A stretch of 64,000 nt of DNA from positions 62,001-126,000 of the forward strand of contig NZ_FNPX01000001.1 in assembly GCF_900107415.1 (NCBI RefSeq). Reading direction: 5' to 3'. The position numbers and the translations under genes were made by a program. Each line of letters starts with the position of its first letter. Position 1 is the first letter of the stretch. Origin of the DNA: Jannaschia faecimaris. GTDB lineage: Bacteria; Pseudomonadota; Alphaproteobacteria; Rhodobacterales; Rhodobacteraceae. Under the pieces are notes generated by a model. That model did not search any database. It saw nothing but the letters and a program-made list of their open reading frames with translations, and was not told the DNA's origin. Below, piece after piece: positions 1 to 8,958 of this stretch.

Positions 1-1
1 T

Positions 2-943
2 CTGCTGGGCGTCTGCGGAGGCGGAGGTGCCATGGTGTTCGCGGCCGCGACGCAAGGGTGGCATATCGACTTGGCGATGGGGCTGATTGGTGCCGGCTGC
101 GCACCCGTGCTGATGGCCAGCTACTTCATCTTCGCGCGCGTCTTCTCGGCCCGCGTCTTCGCCACGCTTGCGGGCGTGCTGGTCGGCGTCGGCAGCCTTG
201 GCAATATCGCCGCAAGCGTTCCGATGGGCTGGGCGGCGGAGATCCTAGGCTGGCGCGGTGCGATGCAGGCACTGGCTGCATTGACGGTGGCGACGGCGGT
301 CGGGTGCTGGCTGATGGTGCGCGACCCCGATGGGATCACTGGCGGCAAGCGCGGATCGCTTCTGGATGTGCTGCGGATCCGGGCGCTTTGGCTGATCCTG
401 CCGATCCTGCTGGTGAACTATGCGCCTGCCGCCGGGCTGCGTGGACTTTGGGTCGGGCCTTACGTCGCGGATGTATATGGCGCGGCCCATGTGGGTACGG
501 TCACGCTGGTGATGGCGGCAGCGATGATCGTGGGCAACTTCGCCTATGCGCCGGCCGACCGCATCTTCGGCACGCGCAAGTGGATCGTGCTGACCGGCAA
601 TCTGTTGGGCGCGGCAATGCTGGGTATTCTATGGTGGGTGCCGGTGCCCGGATTGGTCGCCAGCACGCTGCTGCTGGCCGCGATCGGGGCTCTGGGAGCA
701 AGCTATGCGCTATGTATTGCGCACGGGCGCGCGTTCTTCCCGCCGCATCTGACCGGGCGTGGCGTGACGCTTCTGAACCTGTTCTCGATCGGGGGCGTCG
801 GCATCGCGCAGTTCGCCACCGGTCCGATTTTCCGCGCGGCGGGCGGCGGGCTGGCCGGATACCAAACCTTGTTCGGCGTGTTCGCACTGGTCCTGCTGGC
901 CGGTTGCGCGATCTATGCGTTCTCGCCGGATTCGCGGGACTGA
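2..943 (+). CDS. MFS transporter, 5'-truncated by the window edge
   Basis: C-terminal 313 residues of a major facilitator superfamily permease. The frame is open from base 2, so the true start lies upstream of the window; the ATG at 32 is internal, because the residues before it (LLGVCGGGGA) continue the same Gly/Ala-rich membrane segment. About nine hydrophobic segments are visible, split by a basic loop near residues 100-120 that would be the central cytoplasmic loop between the two six-helix halves. Substrate cannot be told from sequence. The gene ends 117 bases before asd with no obvious terminator between them. Confidence 0.8.
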   Translation: MLGVCGGGGAMVFAAATQGWHIDLAMGLIGAGCAPVLMASYFIFARVFSARVFATLAGVLVGVGSLGNIAASVPMGWAAEILGWRGAMQALAALTVATAVGCWLMVRDPDGITGGKRGSLLDVLRIRALWLILPILLVNYAPAAGLRGLWVGPYVADVYGAAHVGTVTLVMAAAMIVGNFAYAPADRIFGTRKWIVLTGNLLGAAMLGILWWVPVPGLVASTLLLAAIGALGASYALCIAHGRAFFPPHLTGRGVTLLNLFSIGGVGIAQFATGPIFRAAGGGLAGYQTLFGVFALVLLAGCAIYAFSPDSRD

Positions 944-1060
944 ATATCTCGAAGATCAATGCCTGACGGCGACGGCCCGACCTCTGTCGGCCATGACGCT
1001 TGCCCCTGCACCCCAACAGGTATAACCCCCGGCGCGCTCCCAAACCCTTCGGAGGATATG

Positions 1061-2083
1061 ATGGGCTACAAGGTCGTCGTCTGCGGCGCCACGGGCAACG
1101 TGGGTCGTGAAATGCTGAACATTCTGGCCGAGCGCCAGTTCCCCGTCGATGAAATCACGGCGCTCGCGTCGCGTCGGTCGCTGGGAACGGACGTCAGCTT
1201 CGGCGACAAGACCTTGAAAACAAAAGACCTGGAGACATTCGATTTCACCGGCTGGGACATCGCATTCTTCGCCATCGGGTCAGATGCCACCAAGAAATAT
1301 GCGCCCATCGCCGCCAAGGCGGGTTGCATCGTGATCGATAACTCCTCGCTCTATCGCTACGACGCGGATGTGCCGCTGGTCGTGCCGGAGGTGAACCCCG
1401 AAGCCGTGGACGGCTACGCCAAAAAGAACATCATCGCGAATCCCAACTGCTCCACCGCGCAGATGGTTGTGGCGCTTAAGCCTCTGCATGACCGCGCGCG
1501 CATCAAGCGGGTCGTGGTCAGCACATACCAATCCGTGTCGGGCACCGGCAAGGAGGCCATCGACGAGCTCTGGGATCAGACCAAGGGCATGTACGTCCCC
1601 GGTCAGGAGCGGGAGCCGAAGGTCTACACCAAGCAGATCGCATTCAACGTGATCCCGCACATCGATGTCTTCATGGACTCGGGTGAGACCAAGGAAGAAT
1701 GGAAGATGGTCGCCGAGACCAAGAAGATCGTGGATCCCATGATCAAGGTCACCGCGACCTGCGTGCGCGTTCCGGTGTTCGTCGGCCATTCGGAAGCGAT
1801 CAACATCGAGTTCGAGGATTTCCTGGACGAGGACGAGGCGCGCGATATCCTGCGCCAGGCCCCCGGCGTTCTGGTCGTCGACAAGCGCGAGGACGGCGGC
1901 TACGTCACGCCGGTCGAATGCGTTGGCGACTTCGCCACCTTCGTCAGCCGTATCCGGCAGGACAGCACGATCGACAACGGCCTGAACATCTGGGTTGTCA
2001 GCGACAACCTGCGCAAGGGGGCCGCCCTGAACGCCGTGCAGATCGCCGAAACGCTGGTCGAACGGGTGCTTAAGAAGCGCTGA
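1061..2083 (+). CDS. asd: Aspartate-semialdehyde dehydrogenase
   Basis: Reduces aspartyl-4-phosphate to aspartate 4-semialdehyde with NADPH, the branch point to lysine/diaminopimelate, threonine and methionine; cytosolic. The N-terminal Rossmann motif GATGNVG (about residues 9-15) binds NADP, and the active-site cysteine sits in NPNCST (Cys130). The 340-residue length is normal. Two adjacent ATGs exist (1058 and 1061); the GGAGG at 1051-1055 is 2 nt from the first and 5 nt from the second, so 1061 is preferred. A strong terminator follows at 2127-2156. Confidence 0.97.
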   Translation: MGYKVVVCGATGNVGREMLNILAERQFPVDEITALASRRSLGTDVSFGDKTLKTKDLETFDFTGWDIAFFAIGSDATKKYAPIAAKAGCIVIDNSSLYRYDADVPLVVPEVNPEAVDGYAKKNIIANPNCSTAQMVVALKPLHDRARIKRVVVSTYQSVSGTGKEAIDELWDQTKGMYVPGQEREPKVYTKQIAFNVIPHIDVFMDSGETKEEWKMVAETKKIVDPMIKVTATCVRVPVFVGHSEAINIEFEDFLDEDEARDILRQAPGVLVVDKREDGGYVTPVECVGDFATFVSRIRQDSTIDNGLNIWVVSDNLRKGAALNAVQIAETLVERVLKKR

Positions 2084-2126
2084 CCTCATTACAAGGGCTG
2101 ACACGGTCGCCCCGCCGCGCGAAACT

Positions 2127-2156
2127 GGCCCCCGGTATCAAAATCGGGGGCCTTTT
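2127..2156 (+). terminator. Rho-independent terminator of asd
   Basis: Perfect 8-bp stem GGCCCCCG (2127-2134) / CGGGGGCC (2145-2152), a 10-nt loop and TTTT at 2153-2156. The T-run ends one base before the ATG of the next gene, so hairpin and downstream start are almost fused (see findings). Confidence 0.85.
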
Positions 2157-2157
2157 C

Positions 2158-3771
2158 ATGCGCTGCAGTCTTCTTACAACGTTTCTCACGCTGCCGGGTC
2201 TGGCTTGGGCCGCTGATGTCCCGCTTCCGGCACCTGTCACCGAAGCGGAGATCTACCTGCAGGGGGCGACGTTGCACCGCTCTGGCTCGGTGGAGCTTCC
2301 GGCGGGCAGCCATCGCTTGCTTGTGCCCTATTCGGATGGCAGCGGCCTGCCTGATATCGAATTGGCCGGCGCGACGCTCGGGGCGGTCGAGGTCCTGCCA
2401 AACGCCGTGGCCGACGGTCGCATCTACCTGACGGAGACGCAGCAAGCAGCTTATGACGCGTTGCTGGCCGCGCGCGAAGCGGGGTCCATCGCCCAAGACG
2501 CCCGCCAGCGCGCCGACGCCGCAGTAACCGCGGCGGAAGATCAACTGGCCTTCCTGCGATCGGTCGGTGGCGATTCCCTGACTTCGTTGGACACCGAGGC
2601 GATGCTGAACACTTTCGAACTTCTGGGCACGCGCGTGCAAATGGCCGAAATCGCCCGCACAGATGCCAGTGTCGCCCTGCGCGAAGCGACTCGCGCGGTG
2701 GAGGAAGCGGGCCGCCGGACCGCGCAAGCGCAACTGGACCTAGAGGCAACCGGCGCACAATTGGGCAGCCTGTCGCTGATGGCGGTGGGCCTGACCATGG
2801 CCGAAGCTGGAACCGTCGACCTGAACATGGAATATTTCACGCCGGGGGCGGGCTGGGGCACGCGATATGACCTGAAGCTGGGCGCGGACGACATGGTGAC
2901 GCTGGACCGCAAGGTGGAGGTCTGGCAGCGCGCGGGCCTGCCCCTGATCAACGTGGCCATTACCCTCTCGACGGCTGATCCCTTCGCTCAAACGGCACCG
3001 CAGGAGGTCTATCCCAACCAGGCGCGGTTGCAGCAGGACGAAGAGATCATGCAAAGCGGGGCGCTAAGGCGCATCGCGCCGGGCACCATGGCCGAGGCCG
3101 ATTTCGCGGCGGCACCCGAACCGGTGGTTGTCGCACAGGCCAACTTCGACGGTCCCGTCGTCACATATGATTATCCCACGCCAGTGACTCTGCCAGTGGG
3201 CGGGCGCGTGACGCTCGCCTTGGATTCGCACAGGCTCGACGCGCGGGTGTTCAACCGCGCCAACCCCCGATTGGACGACACCGCCTTCCTGATGGCGGAA
3301 GTCACCAACTCCACCGGAGAGCCGCTGCTGCCCGGCCCCGCAGTCATCTACCGCGAGAACAGCCGCATCGGCGAGACCAACCTGCCCCTGATGCCCGCGG
3401 GCGATGAGGTGGAGCTGGCCTTTGGTCCACAGCAGCACCTTCGGCTTGAGTTCGTGCGACTGGAGAATGCGACGGGCGACAGGGGTCTTTTCTTCACCTC
3501 CGGTACGCGGCGGCAGGACATGGTGTTCCGCGTCCGCAACCTGTCGGACACGACCGAGGCCGTGGAGGCGCGTTTCGCATTGCCCTATTCGGAGGAGGAG
3601 GATCTGGAGGTCTCCGTCACCCCGCGCCCCGCCCCCGACGCGCGCGACGTGGAGGACCAACGCAGCGTCGCGCAGTGGAACCTGGAGGTTGCAGGCGGTG
3701 CCGATGTTTCCGTCGAGATCGGCGTGACGCTGGAATGGCCCGAAGGTAAGACGCTGATCTGGCAGCCGTGA
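2158..3771 (+). CDS. DUF4139 (mucoidy inhibitor MuiA-like) exported protein
   Basis: 537 residues. A Sec signal peptide is clear (hydrophobic core LLTTFLTLPGLAWA, cleavage likely after residue 18), so the mature protein is periplasmic or surface-bound. The order matches the MuiA-like family: an N-terminal beta-rich DUF4140-like part, an Ala/Glu/Gln-rich helical part at about residues 90-200 likely to form a coiled coil, and a C-terminal beta-sandwich DUF4139-like part. Biochemical role is unknown; the MuiA name comes from a mucoidy phenotype and should not be read as a function here. The start has no free Shine-Dalgarno: the only G-rich stretch lies in the asd terminator hairpin. Confidence 0.8.
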   Translation: MRCSLLTTFLTLPGLAWAADVPLPAPVTEAEIYLQGATLHRSGSVELPAGSHRLLVPYSDGSGLPDIELAGATLGAVEVLPNAVADGRIYLTETQQAAYDALLAAREAGSIAQDARQRADAAVTAAEDQLAFLRSVGGDSLTSLDTEAMLNTFELLGTRVQMAEIARTDASVALREATRAVEEAGRRTAQAQLDLEATGAQLGSLSLMAVGLTMAEAGTVDLNMEYFTPGAGWGTRYDLKLGADDMVTLDRKVEVWQRAGLPLINVAITLSTADPFAQTAPQEVYPNQARLQQDEEIMQSGALRRIAPGTMAEADFAAAPEPVVVAQANFDGPVVTYDYPTPVTLPVGGRVTLALDSHRLDARVFNRANPRLDDTAFLMAEVTNSTGEPLLPGPAVIYRENSRIGETNLPLMPAGDEVELAFGPQQHLRLEFVRLENATGDRGLFFTSGTRRQDMVFRVRNLSDTTEAVEARFALPYSEEEDLEVSVTPRPAPDARDVEDQRSVAQWNLEVAGGADVSVEIGVTLEWPEGKTLIWQP

Positions 3772-3786
3772 AAATCGGCGGATGGG

Positions 3787-4598
3787 TCAGGAACGCTCCG
3801 CCCGCAGGACTTCGCAGTCGGTCACCGTGACGACACCACAATGCGGCTCAACCACGGCAAAGGCAGCGTCGAGCAAGGTGTCCAGACGCTCGGCCCGCAC
3901 GATGCAGACAACCGAGACCATGCCCCCCGCGACCGAAAGATAGATCGCCAGCCCAAGGGTCAGGTTGAAGGGGAAAGTCACGCCCTGAAACGGCGACGCG
4001 ATGAAGCTGGCGATCCAGGTCAGGCCCTCGGTCCCGGTGATCCAGTCGATTGCAAAGCTACCGATCAACAGGACGATGGAGCCATTGAGCAGGATTTCCC
4101 GCCACAGATCGCCGTCAACCGGGCGACCCGCCCCCGACCGCGCAACCAGCCAGAGCGCCGAGAGGATGACCGGGGCCTCCATAACGGCGGCAACCGCGAC
4201 CACCCTGCCATCATAGACCAACCCCGCGCCGTCCAGCCCGGACGTGCCCGCGACGAAGGTCACGATTAAAATGACCCGTAGTGCGGGGCGACTGCAGCCG
4301 CATCCAGCGCCGACAACCGCGTCATCACCTGCAACAGGGCATAGGCCCCGAGCGGCAACGCGAACGACATGATCGCCCCTGCCGCTATGGCTCCGATCAA
4401 CGTGATCTAAAGCCCGGCCTCGTTGACAGCAACGCCACCGTTGAATCCGATCGCGAACAGCAGGTAGATCGACATGCCCTTCGCAACCGTTTCGGGAATG
4501 GAAAGGTCGGATCGGGCAAATGCCGCAAACAGCCCCAGCGCAAACGACAGAATGATGGGGAACTTCAGGTTCCCCACGGCAAGATCTACCAGATCCAT
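3787..4598 (-). pseudogene. Decayed SbtA-type sodium/bicarbonate symporter, fused to an SbtB/PII-like tail
   Basis: Reading down the minus strand from ATG 4598, the first 63 codons encode the N-terminus of a DUF897/SbtA permease (segments LSIPETVAKGMSIYLLFAIG and GFNGGVAV). A TAG at 4407-4409 stops it, but the same frame continues with family-like sequence up to LDAAAVAPHYGS. There 8 nt replace an expected multiple of three (about 4264-4271), shifting to the frame that reads VTFVAGTSGLD and onward to 3787. SPFQGV is joined directly to TFPFNLTLG, skipping the middle of the permease. After NLTLGLAIYLSVA the last ~46 residues (ending TVTDCEVLRAERS) look like the C-terminus of an SbtB/PII-like regulator. 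Family comparison is from memory; the stop and frameshift are directly visible. It lies directly downstream of carbonic anhydrase. Confidence 0.8.
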
Positions 4599-4667
4599 CG
4601 TCTCATCCTCTCACGCAGATCGCACTAACGGTCGCTTGTGGGAGTGATGACACTCGGACAGCAAGCC

Positions 4668-5318
4668 CTAGATCTGCGAAAACCTGTCGGTGGCGGCATC
4701 ATACCCCTCCAGCGTACCTTCGACGATGTCGTTCCACAGACCGTGCAGCGCCAGGTTGCCCGCCTGAACCGCGTCGACAACAAAGGGGAACGTCATCAGA
4801 TTGTCGATCGAGGTCAGGACAGCTTCCTTTTCCAACGCTTCGCGTCGTTCGGCGTCGTCGGGGATGGCCTGCACCTTTTCCCATCCGGGACGAAGCAGGT
4901 CCATCCAGCGACCGACGAAGCTGTCCTTGGCCTCCAGCGCCGGGGCATTGCCCGAACACATCTCGTCGCAACCTTTCACACCGCCGCATTGCGAGTGCCC
5001 CAGTACCATGATCTGCGACACCTTGAGCGATGTTACGGCGTATTCGATCGCCGCCGACGTCCCGTGTCGCAACCCATCAGGCTCGTAGGGCGGAACCAGG
5101 TTGGCGATGTTTCGGTGAATGAAGAACTCACCCTGTTCGGCCCCGAAGATCGAGGTGACATGCACCCGGCTGTCACAGCAGCTGATGACCATCACGCGCG
5201 GCCGTTGGCCTTCGGTCGCCAACCGGCGATACCAGGCGGCGTTGTCGGCAAAGGTCGTCGCCTTCCAGCCATGGTAGCGTTGAACCAGCGATCCGGGCAG
5301 GGGTCGGGTCGGGCGCAT
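4668..5318 (-). CDS. Beta-class carbonic anhydrase
   Basis: Interconverts CO2 and bicarbonate; cytosolic zinc enzyme. The class motifs are present: CxDxR (Cys47, Asp49, Arg51, within SCCDSR) and HxxC (His108, Cys111, within GHSQCGG), giving the zinc ligands and catalytic dyad. 216 residues is normal. The start is supported by AAGGAG about 8 nt upstream. It is followed on the same strand by the sbtA relic, so it was probably once part of a CO2/bicarbonate supply operon and now stands alone. Confidence 0.95.
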   Translation of the reverse strand: MRPTRPLPGSLVQRYHGWKATTFADNAAWYRRLATEGQRPRVMVISCCDSRVHVTSIFGAEQGEFFIHRNIANLVPPYEPDGLRHGTSAAIEYAVTSLKVSQIMVLGHSQCGGVKGCDEMCSGNAPALEAKDSFVGRWMDLLRPGWEKVQAIPDDAERREALEKEAVLTSIDNLMTFPFVVDAVQAGNLALHGLWNDIVEGTLEGYDAATDRFSQI

Positions 5319-5478
5319 GAGTCGTCTCCTTCAGGCTGGCCGCTTCTAACCGCTTACTTGAATGGAATTCGAGCGATTTCTAAGCTTGATCGCCGAAAGG
5401 TCGCCGCGGTTTCGCCCCGTTCCGACAGCACCTTGTGCCCAGAGGCCGTGGGGGCATCTGATCTGGGACTGAAAAGAC

Positions 5479-5862
5479 ATGACAAATAACATCGTTAGGC
5501 TGCGCCCGACCGAGACCGTGAAATTTGATCACGACACGCTCGCCGCTCTGTGCGCGTCCGAAGGACAGCATGCCGAAACCACTATCACCAACGCCTTGGA
5601 GGAGGTAGGGACCCTGATCTCCGTAATCGGCACGCAAGGTGGCTATTACGAAGGGTTGCACCGCAGTTGCACTCAATTGCGCCGGGTCGCCGACCGGGTC
5701 GGCATGACGACCATCCACGACGGGGCCGAGGCTGTCCTGAACTGCATCGCGCAGGGGAACCGGGTCGCCTTGGCCGCTTGCACCGCACGTCTGGTACGCC
5801 TCGGGGAACCAAAGCAGGTCGGGGATTGGACGATGCAACAGACGCCGGATACCGTTGCCTGA
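5479..5862 (+). CDS. Small conserved-looking protein of unknown function
   Basis: 127 residues, soluble, predicted largely helical, with no signal peptide or membrane segment. I do not recognise a named domain. The central part (EEVGTLISVIGTQGGYYEGL through HDGAEAVLNCIAQGN) alternates hydrophobic and polar residues like a helical bundle, vaguely HPt-like but without a recognisable HPt histidine motif. Coding is supported by length and by position upstream of the aminopeptidase on the same strand, 104 bases away. It lies divergent from carbonic anhydrase. Confidence 0.6.
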   Translation: MTNNIVRLRPTETVKFDHDTLAALCASEGQHAETTITNALEEVGTLISVIGTQGGYYEGLHRSCTQLRRVADRVGMTTIHDGAEAVLNCIAQGNRVALAACTARLVRLGEPKQVGDWTMQQTPDTVA

Positions 5863-5966
5863 CAGCGACGCCCGAGAAAGACGCCGCTGTCGCGCCGCAG
5901 ACCTTGCGGCGCAGGGTCCCTGCGTTATCCTGTCCTCCGCCGCCGCTCCGCGCTGCCGAGGATTGT

Positions 5967-7352
5967 ATGACACCCAAGTTCGCCCCCCCCGACACGCGCG
6001 CCATCCCGGTCCGGATCGTGACCTCCGCCGGCTTCGACACCTGGCTTGGCACCCAGGACGAGGTTGTCCGCGACTGGATTCAGGCCAATGGCTTTGACGG
6101 CGGCGCAGGCCAGATCCTGCGCCTGCCGGCACCCGATATGTCAGTGGCCCGCGTCCTGGTGGGATGGGGCGCTGCAAAGGATCGCGCGCGAACGCGGTTC
6201 CTCATTGCCAAGGCGGCAGAACAGCTGAAGTCGGGCACCTACACGTTGGACGGCGACCTGACCGCGAACGAGTTGGAGGAGGCCGCACTTGGCTGGCTTT
6301 TGTCGGCCTACAGCTTCACACGCTACAAGGGCGAGGCTGTTGATGGTGCGCAGCTGAAGGCACCAAAGGGCATTGATGCCTCTCGGCTGGAGGCAATTGC
6401 GGCGGGTGAGTGCCTGACGCGCGACCTGATCAACACCCCGGCCAGCGACATGGGCCCCGCCGAATTGGAGACCGCCGCACGCAATCTGGCACAGGCCCAC
6501 GGCGCGGCTATCCACGTGACCGAGGGCGACGACCTGCTGGACGCGAATTTCCCGATGATCCACGCAGTCGGCCGCGCCTCCAACCGTGCGCCACGCCTGA
6601 TCGACATGAACTGGGGTACCGAAGGCCCGCATGTCACGCTGGTCGGCAAGGGCGTCTGCTTTGATACGGGCGGCCTGAACCTGAAGCCCGGCGCGTCGAT
6701 GGGCCTTATGAAGAAGGACATGGGCGGGGCGGCTACCGTTCTGGGCTTGGCCTCGATGATCATGACAACAGGCACCAGACTGCGCCTGCGCGTCCTGATC
6801 CCCGCCGTGGAAAACGCGGTGTCCGGCAACGCATTTCGTCCAGGCGATATCCTGACCGCACGCAACGGCCTGACGGTGGAGATCAACAACACCGATGCCG
6901 AAGGACGCCTGGTGCTGGCGGATGCGCTGGCGCTGGCCGATGAGGCCCCGGCCGATCTGATGATCTGCATGGCGACGCTGACCGGGGCGGCCCGCGTGGC
7001 GGTCGGCCCGGACCTTGCGCCGTTCTACACAGACGACGACGCGCTCGCCATGGCGCTGGCGCAGGCGGGCAAGCGCGTGCGTGATCCCTTGTGGCGGATG
7101 CCTCTCCATCGTCCGTACGAAACCATGATCGAGCCGGGGATCGCCGACCTGGACAATGCGCCCAGCGGCGGGTTCGCGGGCAGCATAACCGCCGCGCTGT
7201 TCCTTGACCGGTTCGTCAAGGACACACCGCGGTTCGCGCATTTCGACATCTTCGGCTGGAACCCCACTGCCGCGCCCGCGCGGCCCAAGGGCGGCGTCGG
7301 TATGGCGGCGCGCGCCATCTTCGACGCGCTTCCCAAGGTCTTGGACACATGA
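5967..7352 (+). CDS. M17 family leucyl aminopeptidase
   Basis: Cytosolic two-metal exopeptidase that removes N-terminal residues from peptides. The family signature NTDAEGRL starts at residue 308, and the metal-binding Lys/Asp segment VGKGVCFDTGG lies at about residues 225-237. 461 residues is typical of the shorter alphaproteobacterial M17 proteins. The start at 5967 is chosen because GAGGA lies just upstream and family-like sequence begins there; the same frame is open further upstream but without protein-like composition. The stop overlaps the next start by 4 nt (ATGA at 7349-7352), so the two are translationally coupled. Confidence 0.93.
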   Translation: MTPKFAPPDTRAIPVRIVTSAGFDTWLGTQDEVVRDWIQANGFDGGAGQILRLPAPDMSVARVLVGWGAAKDRARTRFLIAKAAEQLKSGTYTLDGDLTANELEEAALGWLLSAYSFTRYKGEAVDGAQLKAPKGIDASRLEAIAAGECLTRDLINTPASDMGPAELETAARNLAQAHGAAIHVTEGDDLLDANFPMIHAVGRASNRAPRLIDMNWGTEGPHVTLVGKGVCFDTGGLNLKPGASMGLMKKDMGGAATVLGLASMIMTTGTRLRLRVLIPAVENAVSGNAFRPGDILTARNGLTVEINNTDAEGRLVLADALALADEAPADLMICMATLTGAARVAVGPDLAPFYTDDDALAMALAQAGKRVRDPLWRMPLHRPYETMIEPGIADLDNAPSGGFAGSITAALFLDRFVKDTPRFAHFDIFGWNPTAAPARPKGGVGMAARAIFDALPKVLDT

Positions 7353-8203
7353 ACGCACACGATCCAAGGATGACGCCGGCCAACGGCCACGCCGCCGCGC
7401 ACGAGCTGCGTGGCGTGGTCGAGGCGACACGCTACGTAAAAGGCACGGTCCGCACTGTGCAGCAGCCGCTAGTCAATCTTTCAGAGAGTCCACGCGGCGA
7501 GCGGTCCAGCCAGCTTCTGTTCGGAGAGGCCTTCCGGGTCATCGACGAACGTGACGGATTCGCCTTTGGCCAGAGCCTGCGGGACGGATACTGCGGCTAT
7601 GTCATCTCGGGTGCCCTGACACGGCAAGATGCCGCGACACATTGGGTCGCGGCCCCAGCGACTCATCTTTATCCCAAGGCCAGGCTCAAGGCCCCGCCCG
7701 AGGTTGCGATTTTCTTCGGCAGCCACGTACGGGTCACCTCGGACCTCGGCGATTTCAAGAAAATCTCGACCGGGCACTTCATCCCGACCGGCCACCTGCA
7801 AAATCTGCGCGCCCGGTTCTCGGACCCGGTGGGCGTCGCCGATATGTTCCTGGGGACGCCGTACCTTTGGGGGGGATCATCGCGCTGGGGCATTGATTGC
7901 TCGGGGCTGGTTCAGACGGCGCTGATCGCCTGCGGACTCGACTGCCCGCGCGATAGCGATCAGCAACGCGGCGTCGGGCGTGAATTGCACCGGGAGGAGC
8001 CGTTGCAGCGGGGTGACCTGATCTTCTGGCAGGGGCACGTGGGCATGATGTCGGACGCAACGACGTTGCTGCATGCCAACGCCCACCATATGGCCGTCGC
8101 CTATGAGCCGCTGAGCCAGGCCGCCGCCCGGATTTCCGCAGGGGCGAGTGGAACCGGATCTGGCGAGATCGCCATGCGCCGGCGACCCGAGCTCGGCCGT
8201 TGA
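7349..8203 (+). CDS. NlpC/P60 (C40) cell-wall peptidase with SH3-like region
   Basis: Cysteine peptidase family that cleaves peptidoglycan stem peptides. The C-terminal NlpC/P60 domain (about residues 160-275) shows the catalytic Cys184 in GIDCSGL and His230 in GHVGMM. The N-terminal ~150 residues contain two SH3b-like stretches (around residues 40-80 and 110-145) expected to bind wall peptides. No signal peptide is visible, so export or a cytosolic recycling role is open. The gene overlaps the M17 aminopeptidase by 4 nt; pairing two peptidases suggests joint processing of wall-derived peptides, which is inference. Confidence 0.9.
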   Translation: MNAHDPRMTPANGHAAAHELRGVVEATRYVKGTVRTVQQPLVNLSESPRGERSSQLLFGEAFRVIDERDGFAFGQSLRDGYCGYVISGALTRQDAATHWVAAPATHLYPKARLKAPPEVAIFFGSHVRVTSDLGDFKKISTGHFIPTGHLQNLRARFSDPVGVADMFLGTPYLWGGSSRWGIDCSGLVQTALIACGLDCPRDSDQQRGVGRELHREEPLQRGDLIFWQGHVGMMSDATTLLHANAHHMAVAYEPLSQAAARISAGASGTGSGEIAMRRRPELGR

Positions 8204-8276
8204 CATTGTAAGGGGGCAGAACGCCTCTCTTGACTCGCGCCGGCTGGGGGCCGTGGGTCATCGTTTTGTCACGCAA

Positions 8277-8609
8277 TCACTCGACAGACCGGATCAGTTT
8301 GCGCTCCAGAACACGCAGAACTGTCTTAAGGTCCTGCCCCCGACGCAGGATGCGACCGTCCATGCCGACAACGCAATACAGGCCGTGCTTTGCGGTCATC
8401 TTCGGGCGCTTCTCGATTCGGTACATGGGTTGTTCCGCCGTGCGCCGGAAGACCGAGAAAATCGCGACCTCCTTAAGCGAGGATATCCCGTAGTCCCGCC
8501 ATTCGCCTGCGGCCACGAACCGCCCATAAAGCGAGAGGATGATCGACAGTTCCGACCGTTGGAAATGGACATTGTCCTGGGCGTGGGGAATCGGGATGGG
8601 CGCGTTCAT
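8277..8609 (-). CDS. DUF2794 domain protein
   Basis: Small conserved alphaproteobacterial protein of unknown function. The DUF2794 core is recognisable: ILSLYGRFVAAGEWRDYGIS, then FRRTAEQPMYRIEKRP, GLYCVVGMDGRILRRG and TVLRVLERKLIR. From Met 8609 it is 110 residues, near the family's usual size as I recall it. ATG 8639 in the same frame is an alternative; neither has a well-spaced Shine-Dalgarno (AGGGA directly abuts the 8609 ATG). The frame stays open to 8741 but that extension is not family-like. Same strand as ilvE but separated by ilvE's terminator. Confidence 0.85.
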   Translation of the reverse strand: MNAPIPIPHAQDNVHFQRSELSIILSLYGRFVAAGEWRDYGISSLKEVAIFSVFRRTAEQPMYRIEKRPKMTAKHGLYCVVGMDGRILRRGQDLKTVLRVLERKLIRSVE

Positions 8610-8958
8610 TCCCTGAACGTGGCCCTGCAATTCTGCCATGACAAGGTACGGGGCAGCCCAAGTCGCAACAAATCGGCCAATTCGGCCACGATCATGTGGA
8701 AATCGGCAGTTCACCGTGCCTTGATCAGGCCATAAAAACACCCAGCGAAGACCATGGTCGTTCCCCGAATGCGCCGCGCAGCATCTGCATTCTGAACAGC
8801 GTAGGAGCGACTAGCTCACCCCCGAGGTGGCGATTCATAGCCCCCACCCGATCGTCGCTTCGGGGGGTCTACAAACCGGTCGAACCCCAGTTCCATCCGG
8901 TTCGAATAGAGAGGCCCCGTCCACCGGACGGGGCCGATCTGTTTTCCAAGGTCGGTGA
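8610..8958. other. Intergenic region between ilvE and DUF2794
   Basis: About 350 bases without a supported gene. It holds the ilvE terminator hairpin at 8913-8935 and must contain the promoter of the minus-strand DUF2794 gene, for which I see no convincing -35/-10 pair. An open frame on the plus strand (8696-8983) runs through the terminator and has no protein-like features. Confidence 0.5.
8913..8935 (-). terminator. Terminator hairpin downstream of ilvE
   Basis: Perfect 10-bp stem GGCCCCGTCC (8913-8922) / GGACGGGGCC (8926-8935) with a 3-nt loop, lying 23 nt beyond the ilvE stop. The minus-strand sequence after the hairpin (TCTCTATT) is only moderately T-rich, while the plus side has TGTTTT, so it may work in both directions. 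Confidence 0.75.
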
